Of a stretch of 22,037 nt of DNA, positions 1 to 8,700 are shown piece by piece. The notes under the pieces were generated by a model that did no database searches, had not been told where the DNA came from, and saw nothing but the letters and a program-made list of their open reading frames with translations. The DNA is taken from NCBI GenBank assembly GCA_000310025.1, contig FN649733.1:1067867-1089903 (forward strand), given 5' to 3'. A program made the translations under genes and the position numbers. How positions within the stretch are numbered: position 1 is the first letter of the stretch; the number at the start of each line of letters is the position of its first letter. This DNA is from Ectocarpus siliculosus (lineage: Eukaryota; Sar; Phaeophyceae; Ectocarpales; Ectocarpaceae).

Positions 1-90
1 TAAAAAGCGGGGAGGGAGCCAAGGGGGATTTAATGGGACGAGGGTGTAACATGGCAAAGGGAAGGGGGGGGGGGGGGCAAGGGTACTAAT

Positions 91-150
91 GTTTTGCACG
101 CCATAGCTGTTAGACCACACGTCCTCTCGAGAGGACGGAGCGTTGTGGGG
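91..150 (+). repeat. Dispersed intronic repeat, copy A, with 16-bp perfect palindrome
   Basis: Contains the perfect palindrome GTCCTCTCGAGAGGAC at 121-136, preceded by GTTAGACCACAC. It is closely related to copy B at 15161-15224. Confidence 0.8.
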
Positions 151-240
151 AGGGAGGGTATGTGTTGCGTTTAGTGGTGTGGCTTCCCACGCTGAGTTTG
201 AGAGAGTGTTGGGAGACCGCCTGTTGCCGGACTACTGCAG

Positions 241-311
241 GTCTCACGTTAAGGATTAAGCAGATCCCTGAACCTGTGGTGTGCGAAGCTCATGACCCTG
301 CAGCAGGGAAG
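241..311 (+). other. Possible small penultimate exon of the S8 peptidase (tentative)
   Basis: A stretch bounded by an AG at 239-240 and a GTAACA donor at 312 is open in one frame and ends EAHDPAAGK at a codon boundary. That phase joins cleanly to the LVHDLDL start of the 661 exon, and a D-P rich loop is what KP-43-like barrels have just before that strand. Against it, the expected Leu-Val-Trp-Thr/Ser-Asp-Pro pattern is only weakly present and the exon is very short. It may be plain intron. Confidence 0.22.
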
Positions 312-660
312 GTAACAACACCCCTTCAGGGGTAGAAATTGGAATGTGGAATGGCCTCGAGAGAAAGAGAGTCCCTGAGCCGCATCGATCGTCGGCATCG
401 GCACCCTCCCTCGGTCGGGCCGATCGGGTTGGTGCACGACCCACGGTCTCTTAGGTGTTGCAACAAGGTTGCCCGGTAGTTTTTTTGTACACGTCGGCGG
501 AGGGAGTAAATATCCACCCGTATCCCCTTCCGTGTCGTCTTTTACCTTTCGTCGTCGACAGCTCTCGCACAACCTCATGCACGCCGTGCACTAACCACCC
601 AAGCAACCCCCCCCCCCCCCCCCCGCAACGTGCCGCCTTCCATCACAACTATTCACATAG

Positions 661-1119
661 CTCGTGCACGACCTCGACCTTTCGGTCTACTCCCCGACGG
701 GCCTCCGGTACAGCATGTGGCGGGACGGGACGGTGGACTCGCTCAACAACAACGAGCGCGTGATCGTGCCCGCGAGCAACATCCTCGAGCAGACCTCCTC
801 GGACGCAACGACGACAGCCGAGGACGGTGACGGTGACGGGACGTGGACCGTGCGCGTCTGGTCGAAGCGGCTCGCTGGGAACGAGACCCAGAGCTACTCG
901 CTGGTGGTCACGGGCGCGATAGGGCCGCCGACGCTATCGGGGGGGAGCACCACCACCACCGCCAACGTCGGGGGGGTTGCGGCGGTGGCAGAAGAAGAAG
1001 AAGAAGAAGAAGACGCGTCGGCCGCTGCTGCGCGGGGGGGGTTCTCGAGCCGTGCCGTTCTCCTTCTTGCTTCTTCCGCTACTACTCTTGTCGTGGCTCT
1101 TTTGCTCGAGTCTTGGTGA
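661..1119 (+). CDS. Subtilisin-like (S8) serine peptidase, C-terminal exon (partial gene)
   Basis: This is the terminal exon of a gene whose earlier exons lie mostly to the left of the window. The acceptor is the AG at 659-660, behind an 18-C tract at about 607-624, and the stop is TGA 1117-1119. The reading frame opens LVHDLDLSVYSPTG, continues with NNNERVIVPASN and GTWTVRVWSKRL, and reaches QSYSLVVTG. That order (LVNDLDL-type strand, SP-G turn, NN-E-V, WTV-V, YSLVV-G) is the signature of the C-terminal beta-barrel of KP-43-like subtilases. The catalytic Asp/His/Ser residues are not in this exon. After the barrel comes a Thr/Gly linker, a run of seven Glu encoded by a GAA microsatellite, a small-residue stretch, and a hydrophobic tail (AVLLLASSATTLVVALLLESW minus its last residues). 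This suggests a C-terminal membrane anchor or GPI signal on a secreted peptidase. Family assignment is by motif recognition; the anchoring is inference. Confidence 0.82.
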   Translation, partial: LVHDLDLSVYSPTGLRYSMWRDGTVDSLNNNERVIVPASNILEQTSSDATTTAEDGDGDGTWTVRVWSKRLAGNETQSYSLVVTGAIGPPTLSGGSTTTTANVGGVAAVAEEEEEEEDASAAAARGGFSSRAVLLLASSATTLVVALLLESW

Positions 1120-2150
1120 TGACTTGTTTGTTGCCCTCCGAACGGGGGGGGGGGGGAGACGCTATTGATTGTGCCTCCTAAACGGGTTTCGACTCGTCGT
1201 GTAATTGCCTCTCTCCCACTTCATGATGACAAGTGTGGGGCGTGGCGTATTGTAATGCGTGTAAATAGAGTATACACGGTTGGTTATGGTTTTTGCGGTA
1301 TGAGTACTGCTGTCTTTTGGTGCCATGTGGGAGGAAGGGAAAAAGCGGCCGTTACTGAAAATATAATTCACGCAGGTTTGTTTGCTGTGTGATTTTTGTG
1401 TCGCCGTGCTGTCTGCTCCGGCGAAAGCAGCATCGGCGGCGGGCGGTGTCCCTATTTTTCGTCATCGGGATTTCTTTTGCCCGTGCGTGCTCTTCTTGAA
1501 GCAAGCAATAGTGCTCGTTGTTTTTTGTTGAATGGAATGAAGGTGGTGTCTTGTTGCTCGCGTCGTCCAGCCTCGTCTCCGCGTGAGCGTGCGCTGATAT
1601 ACAAGGTTGACTGCACGCGAGGGTTCTGTAGAGACCAAACTCCGTAATAAGCCGAACTGCTGTGGATCTACCTCCTCCGTTTTGGTTGGGTGTGATACGA
1701 CGCTGGTGTGGGGGTCCATCCTCCTCGGTGTTGTTGGTGTTGTTGTTGCCTTGCAATGCTGTTGCCAAAAATTGTTACCCCGGCTGTTTTGCGGACCCAG
1801 TAGCCTGCCTTCGCAGGGTTTTTTGATTAGGAAGTAAGCATGTTGGATAGAGCTTGCGATTTGGGAAAGTTGGGTTAGGGATAGGGTCTACGTACGTACG
1901 CACCCCCTCCCTGTTCTACTGGTTTTCCAGACAGTGGGAGGAGGCGTGTTTGAACTCCGTGACGAGCAGGTGCGGGGAGTGTTTTTTGTTGTTGTTGGAA
2001 TTCTTGGGCATGAATTTAGAATACAGGGTGTACGCGCGATCCGCACTTACTTGGGACTGGGTGCACTGCCCAGGGGGAGGAGAAGGTATTGAACGTTGAA
2101 CGTGTTAAATGAGAAGGTATTGAACGTTGAACGTGTTAAATTTTTTCTAG
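1120..2150 (+). other. 3' flank and probable 3' UTR of the S8 peptidase gene
   Basis: After the TGA at 1117-1119 the sequence turns T-rich on the plus strand with many TTGTTG-type runs and no convincing splice-bounded coding. This is the look of a long brown-algal 3' UTR. The end of the transcript cannot be fixed, because no clear polyadenylation signal is recognised. Confidence 0.45.
2080..2141 (+). repeat. Perfect 31-bp tandem duplication
   Basis: The unit that begins GAGAAGGTATTGAACGTTGA occurs at 2080-2110 and again, identically, at 2111-2141. It is internally repetitive (GAACGTTGAACG). It lies beyond the S8 coding end, in or just after the 3' UTR. No function is evident. Confidence 0.95.
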
Positions 2151-3133
2151 CTCGGAGAGGGGTGTTTCTCCGTACAGGTGTAGAGTGTGGGGGGGAGAGG
2201 ATGTGTGCGCATGGAACCCATCCATCCATCCGTGGTCGAGAAAAACCGACCACAAAGATACTCGTCTGGCTCTGGCCGACCTCGTGATAAAAAAACACCC
2301 ATTATATTGTTGGGGGAAAGATCGATTCGATTTCCCAGGGGCAGGTGTTCTTTTGCCGCCTTGGCTTTCAGTTCGGGTACTTGTCGCGCGGTAGCAGGAG
2401 GAGTGTACCGAACCATAGTCGACAAACAGAGAGATGGGATAAATGAAATGTGAGGACTCGGATGGGGAGGAACGGGCGCCTCTTCGTCGTTTATTTCTTG
2501 GCAAACGTTGTCAAAAAATAATTTGTCTATTCCTTTTTCTCCACACGTCTTGGGGTGTCCATCATTATTGTTTTGTCTTGGGAAGTCTTGCCATATTTTG
2601 TTTCGATTTGTGGTGCTGAGCCTTGGGTATTGCCCTTGTACCTGGAGTTTTTTAGTTAAAACCTGAGCCATTCATTTTCTCTTTAACGGATCCTTTCGTA
2701 GATACTGTAGGAGGCGCTCGCGCCAGGTGGACCAGATGGTAGGCGCATTTATATGTTAGAAGGAGCAGAGATCGTACTGTTTTTTTAGGTGAAGACCACA
2801 ACTTTGCTTGAATGGTCGTCATCATGCACAGAAAAACAAGACAGGAGAAAAAAAATGTTTCAACACAAGGATACCCTGTGTTAAGATCTCAATAAAAAGT
2901 GGTATGCATATGATGCCCAATGACCTTGCAGTCGCGCATGCTGTTGTGTGTGTGTGGTTACACCGCGTTGCTGACGTGCAGGCCCGGCCCGCCCACGTAG
3001 TAGCCTCTACCGCGTCAAGGTCCGACTGCTGCCTTCCTCATGGGTACACTCTGGACCATTGCCGTTCTCTGCACAGACATGTACATTCGACCGATCATTA
3101 TACACCCACCGTGGCAGGTGAGACGCTGGAGAC

Positions 3134-3153
3134 ATGCATGCATGCATGCATGC
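3134..3153. repeat. (CATG)n microsatellite
   Basis: About five uninterrupted ATGC/CATG units read identically on both strands, so the tract can fold on itself. It is intergenic. Confidence 0.9.
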
Positions 3154-3286
3154 AGCAGAACCTCCGGGGGAGAGAAACGCAGCCGTCGTTCAGGAAACAC
3201 GCAGCAGATAATTTAGTACAGTGGCGGTCCCGGGATATTGCCCGGTGCGATCCGGCCGATTTCACCGGCACGTGTAGCGGGCGACC

Positions 3287-3426
3287 GGCATTCATTATTC
3301 AGAGTATATAATACCTCTCTTAAGCTGAATGTTCCATCTGTGCCCAGACCATTGTGCACCGGCATTATTCAGAGCATGTCACATCACAACTTGAATATTC
3401 CATCTGATCTGTGTCACGCGATTTCG
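3287..3426 (+). repeat. Two diverged ~70-bp tandem units
   Basis: Both units begin CCGGCATT, followed by TATTCAGAG and later a TTCCATCTG block. Unit one runs about 3287-3358 and unit two about 3359-3426. A third CCGGCATT begins at about 3427. Divergence is substantial, so this is an old duplication. Confidence 0.7.
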
Positions 3427-4299
3427 CCGGCATTGTATCGGGACTACTACTGTAGGCAGGCGTCATCACTGATGACGAGCGTGGAACGAGACGCTTTTGC
3501 AGCGGCAGGTGGGGCAGATTTAACCGGCGGAAGGCCTGTAGCAAGAAAAGCAAGCGCACGAAAGCTCATCCCCGAGCCCGCTTCCATGGGCTTACGAAAA
3601 GGCTGGGTCCATCATCTGTCCTGCTTCCTGACAGCCCGTACATCCTCCTTGCAAGAGGTGACTCAAAGGCCACACCGCGACGGTTTCATACTATAATAGT
3701 TGATTGCTCTGTCTGTCGCTTTCAAAACTGCAAACCTTTCTGGCCTCCTCCGCCCAGCACCACCTCCTCTTCCCCCCTCTTCAAAGGCGAAGCAACGAGC
3801 TTCCGCGGCCGGAACACGCTACTGCTGTAGCTCAAAAAGCCCCCCCAAATGGGGCAAAAACATAAAAAAAGTGAAATGCTACTTCTACTTTTTTGCCAAT
3901 CGATACGTGCACACGTGTTTGCTGCATTGTGATGGTATATTCTGGTCGCACGGGATTGCATGTCTAGGTGCACCGTACACAACACAACAGCAGCAGCGTC
4001 CACAGTGGACTGAACCCTTGCAAGCTCCGCGTGGACGCAAGATAATGAACGTGTATGACCCCCCCACCCCCCCACCCCAAACAGGACCCCTCCCCGGAAA
4101 ATACAACTCCCCGTCCAGTGCCCTTGCTCGGAACCGCTCCGCACAGCTGCACACACAGCGCGATCAAATGTGCATACGCCAGGCTGGCTAAAAACTCTTC
4201 CGTACGTTTGTGCCGCTGCCCCCCGAGACCCCCAAGAAACTCCAACAAATCGACGTAAGAGGCGACACACGACACAACACCGCCGTTGGTTATATCACC

Positions 4300-5608
4300 C
4301 ATCATCATCACCATAACGTGAAAAACTCTTTTCTTTTTTCTCTACACAAATATAAAAACATCGAATGTATGCATACTTGGGAGAGAACTGATACGCACGC
4401 AGCGTGGCAATGTTGCTCCGTCAACAGATTGGCAAACGAACGCCAACAAATATTCAGACCTGAAAAAAAGAAGTAACAAACAAGAGGCACCACCCGGCGG
4501 TAGAGCGAAGAGGGCGAACAAATAGAGCAAACTATATCCAGTTTCGCAGACAAATAAGTTTTGACCCAGAGAGAACAAGAGACTGATAACACGAGCCGAG
4601 CCGGGCGTACAAGGGAGTTCGCAGCAGAAAGCCTCCCAGCCTAACCTCCCATCACCCAGAGAGCTCGTATACATAGCCGACGAACAAACAGATGCCTATG
4701 CAGAGTAGTCAAAAGGACAGCTTACCAAGCTATTGACAACACTCGTGAACTTTTTTTACCACGCCAAGAAAAAACGAAAGAAGGGACAAGCTGTAAGCAC
4801 GCACGTGCGTAACAACCATCTAAAATATCCAGCAAATCTTGTCAGCGAATGAGGAGGAAGACCAAAAGCAGACCACGATAGTAAAAAGACCACACACAAC
4901 GTAAAAACCCCACCGCGCATGCAGGCCATGTGGAAAAAAAAATCTGGCTCCCAACCTATCCCTACCGCAATATACATTCCAAGAAAAATATATGGCACCC
5001 ACCGACACCGCAATGCGAAGCCCAACTAAACGTGAAGGCCAATTCCAAAAACAAATCCATCCATCTAATAACCGAAGGGCGCAGATACCAACCGGGGCCT
5101 ATTCCGATGGCAGTATACCCTTGAGGGGTCTCACAACCGAGCCAGGCGAAAAAAAAAATGCGTCTCGCCTGGCTACAGAATTGTCAGCGAGCGAACGCGC
5201 GCACACACACGCATGTAGGCGCCGCTTCGCGGCTTCGCATGAGCCTTGCTTACCCTCCCGCGGGGCGCTCTCAATCGTCAAACAAACTAACACGGCGCAC
5301 CCATTAGCCAACGAACGCTCCCACCGAGCAAGCAACCACGATTCATCAACAGCGACCGGATGCTGCTGCTGCTGCTGATGCTGCTGATGCTGCTGCTGCT
5401 GCGTACCGTGCGCAGGCCGCCCCGCTCTCTCAACCACAAAAGTCTAGGATACCGAAACAATCAGAACAGGCTGTTCCCCCTACGAATCGATAACAACAAT
5501 AAACAACCAACGCCAGCGTTCCGATGCCAACGCCACGCTGTTTTATAGGAGGATGCCGTCTCTTACAATACACTTTTTGCCTTCTTCTTTTGGCCTTTTC
5601 GAGGGACG
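4300..5608 (-). other. Probable 3' UTR and 3' flank of the Zn2Cys6 regulator gene
   Basis: Immediately downstream of the minus-strand stop at 5609-5611 the plus strand is strongly A- and C-rich, so the transcript strand would be U-rich, as expected for a long 3' UTR in this kind of genome. An interrupted CTG/CTGATG repeat sits at 5359-5401. The left boundary is a guess. Confidence 0.4.
5359..5401. repeat. Interrupted CTG/CTGATG trinucleotide repeat
   Basis: About fourteen CTG-type triplets are interrupted twice by ATG-containing units. The tract lies in the presumed 3' UTR of the regulator gene, where it would read as CAG/CAT on the transcript. Confidence 0.9.
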
Positions 5609-5707
5609 TCATCCAGCCTTGGTTCCATCGGTAATCATCAAGTCAATCTCAGGAGCAAACTCTTCGAAGTCCGGTGCATCTTCTTGCTCCCCAGCGGCGC
5701 CGTTCAT
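5609..5707 (-). CDS. Exon 18: acidic C-terminus and stop
   Basis: Codes residues 1182-1213 and the TGA at 5609-5611. It contains GEQEDAPDFEEFAPEIDLMI, acidic with interspersed Phe/Leu/Ile/Met, the composition of many activation domains. Acceptor GACGAACAG in phase 0. A further small exon inside the 893-bp intron upstream is possible but none was found. Confidence 0.75.
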   Translation of the reverse strand: MNGAAGEQEDAPDFEEFAPEIDLMITDGTKAG

Positions 5708-8700
5708 CTGTTCGTCGGATGCATTTCCAACGCCACACGGCAAAAGATGCCAAGCAACCGCCGCCGTTACGCGACGCGGGGGGGGGGGGGAGAGACAGGG
5801 GCACAACATACAATTTTGGACAAGGAAAAAACTGTGTCGGGTGTTTGCGATCATTGTTGTCTTTCGTCGTCAGTCCGGGCCAACAAACACACACCGAACC
5901 GAGTAGTAAGAATCCAATGTAAAAAGACAGTTGTAAAAACGAAATGCTGTAGAGTGGGATTGTAACGAAATGCCGTAGAGTGGGACAGACGATGCTGCAC
6001 TCGTGGCAAGGAGGCGCACCAGCGCACCGCAAGGTGCTACGGCATATCGCAGGAGATTCTCCCCCTCGCGCTTGGTGATGCGAGAGCCTGGTCTGGTGAG
6101 AACCCGGCGTGCTACGTCCCGGCTTTGTAGGGATGCGAGGTCAACGGTCTAACGTCAACGACATGCACGGCTATGAGTCCCCCCCCCCCCCGCCCTTCCC
6201 GTCCCCAGCCCGGCGCCCTCAAAAATCAATCAAGCGCGCGTGGCAAAAAATCGCACACACGCCCAACACCTTCCAGTGTTTCATCTTTCCAAACAACGAC
6301 CAACACACATATCCACGACAACACCAACACCAGAGGGCAAGGCGTTGTCCTACAATCTCTTTCGTCCACCAACTCAACAACGGAGAAATACCGAGGCCCG
6401 AGGTTATCTTCCCACTCAGCCGAGCATGAAATATAACAGCACCCCGTCGCGCGTACCACACGCCCAACAAACTGTGCCAAACCCACCCCCTCACCAAAAA
6501 GACACCAACGACCCAGGGCTTTACTCCGAGTTGAAATGAACCGAAATTGCAACCCACCAAAAACCCTCGTGCTTCCTTCCCCAATACCAACCCAACCCAC
6601 CTCAAGGTTGCCGTTCGGCCCTCCCCCCAACACCGCGTCCCACAGCTGCTGGTCGGAGTGGCCGTAAGTCGCAAGACCCGAGCCCGCCGCCCCCGCGCCC
6701 GCCCCGGCGCGGCCGCCAACAAACCCGCTCGACATGGCCGCGCCGCCGCCGCCGCCGCCCCATGCCGCGCCACAACTCACGGCCCGCACGGGCGGCGGCG
6801 CGACTCCGGCCCCGCCGCCGCCACCACCGACACCGCGGCCGCCGTGGTTCCCCATGAAGCAGCTGGCGACGGTGGCGGCGGCGGCGGCGGCGTTGATGCC
6901 CGGCGGTAGGCCGGGGACGCCGCCCGGGACGGCGGACAGGTTGACCCCTTCGCCGCCGGCGCCCGAAAACGCGTCAAAGGAAGGCAAGGCCGCGCCTACC
7001 CCTAATGGGTGGCTCTGGCCGCCCACGCCGGGCATGGTTCGCCAGCGCTGCTCCTCCTGATGAGAGAGAGAAGAGAAAACAAAGCGCGTGTCTGATAAAC
7101 CGCAAGCTTTACGCCCATGGGCGTGCTACTGCAGCATCCAATGGACAGCCCCGAACACGGAAGCCATGCCAGCGAGCACAAAAAAAAATCCGGAGAGACA
7201 TGACGTCATTTCGTTGGCCAGCCGGTTAACGCCCTCATCGATGCTCATGAAAGAAACGCACAAAACACACATACGCACGCGCACGCACACACGCACACAC
7301 ACACCTCCAAAGGCACAAGCCGAGGAGCTGCGCCTCCCCGTGCTCCCTTCATCGCCACCGCCGCCGCCACCGTCGCCGCCGACGTCGTCCGCGCCATGGG
7401 CCTGTCGGCCACCGCCGCAGCCCCGCCCGCCCCCCCGACACCGCCGAACATCATCTCTCTCTGCGACATGCCCCCACTGCCGCTGCCGCCACCGCCACCG
7501 CCACCGCCACCCTTGAGGGACGAGACGGCTTGCACCACCGCCGCCGCCGCCGGCATCGGCATCCTCGGCGCCGCCATCGACGGAGCCGCCGTCCTCGCCG
7601 GCCGCGCGGCGCAGGTCGGTCTGGCCACCGCCGGTGGAGCCGTTAACCTCGCAGCAGAGGCGGCGGCTGCCGCTGACGGTGGTCTCGGGGGCAGTCTAGG
7701 CATGACCACCGCTGGTGCTGCCGCCGCCGCTGCCGCTGCCGCAGGAGCAGCGGCGGCGGAGGCCTTGGAGGCTGCTGTGTCTCGCCGGGGGGGGGCGACG
7801 GCGGTGGCAGCGGCGGCACCGCTGGTGATGCCCCCCCGGCCGCCGCCGCCGCCGCCGCCGGAGCTTCGCGAATCAACGGTGCTCAGCTTCGCGGCCCACT
7901 CCGACGCCTCGCGAACTGTCCCGGCGCCGTCGGAAAAAATCGCGGGGAGGGGGGAGGGGGGGCGGGGGGGGCAGCAGTGTCAACGTGTGTGTTCTAAGAG
8001 TGAAAAAGGGGGGCGAGGGAGGGGGGCACGTTGGGCGGGAACCACTTCGTCGTTGGAACACTTATGAGGAAAGGAAGACAAAAGAGAACGCCTAAATATG
8101 AGGAAGACAAAAGAGAGGGAGTTCAAAACTGGACGTGTGAAAGGAGAGGAACAGACATGGCTCGCTGTCCGCGCTCGCTCGCTCTGATTTGTTGGTCTTT
8201 TAACATCGGCGTGGGTGTGTCATGACGTCATGGTCATGATTAGCCGGCTGGTCAAACAAAATACAGCCTTAATGTTAGCGCGATCAATAACGCGGTCCAT
8301 GAGCGACGATCATCGTCATGTGCACAAGGAGTGCTTCCATACCTATGTTTACCTGCACACCGGCTAAGGAGAGGCAACACCCGGCCGGTCTCGACAATAT
8401 ACCCCGAAAAGATACCCCGAAGGGATACATACCCCGAAGGAAATACCCCGAAACAGTGAGCGTGTGTATAAGTCTGAGCCTGGCAACTTATCACACATTC
8501 GTGTCCAGCGGTAAATTGTCCTGCGGTAAATTCTCCTTTGTTGTCCTAGTGCAAAAACGCGTTCGGTGTGTTATTTATAGGGGGAAAAAAAAAAAAGACA
8601 TCAACGGATAGAGATGGATTTGAGAACAAAAAAAACGCACCAGCACGGAAGGTCGTCGACTTGCCACCGCTCGCCGCAGCCGCTTCCGCCGCGGGTCCGA

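Larger units (their letters stand above)
1..660 (+). other. Intronic sequence of the S8 peptidase gene
   Basis: Apart from the tentative exon at 241-311, no coding signal is seen. The stretch holds a G-rich tract at 65-77, one copy of a dispersed palindromic repeat at about 91-150, and a C18 run at about 607-624 that leads into the acceptor at 659-660. Confidence 0.6.
2150..4300. other. Intergenic region between convergent genes, no supportable gene
   Basis: Mixed-composition DNA between two genes that converge on it. Open frames exist on both strands, but none shows splice-bounded structure, a recognisable domain or exon-like composition. It contains a CATG microsatellite near 3134-3153 and two diverged tandem units at 3287-3426. 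The boundaries with the flanking 3' UTRs are approximate. Confidence 0.5.

Noticed and set aside
2147-2671. Minus-strand open frame of 174 aa
   Set aside because: No recognisable domain or splice-bounded structure, composition unlike the exons nearby, and it overlaps the presumed 3' flank and its 31-bp repeat.
3238-3696. Plus-strand open frame of 152 aa
   Set aside because: It runs across the diverged tandem units at 3287-3426 and shows no domain.
3722-4270. Minus-strand open frame of 182 aa
   Set aside because: Low-complexity, Gly-rich reading through C runs; no motif and no start or splice support.
5360-5548. Leu/Met-rich open frame starting in the CTG repeat
   Set aside because: An artefact of the trinucleotide repeat within the presumed 3' UTR of the opposite-strand gene.
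7396-8067. Long plus-strand Pro/Ala-rich open frame (223 aa)
   Set aside because: It is the antisense shadow of exon 16. The minus strand has matching splice sites and phase with exons 15 and 17.
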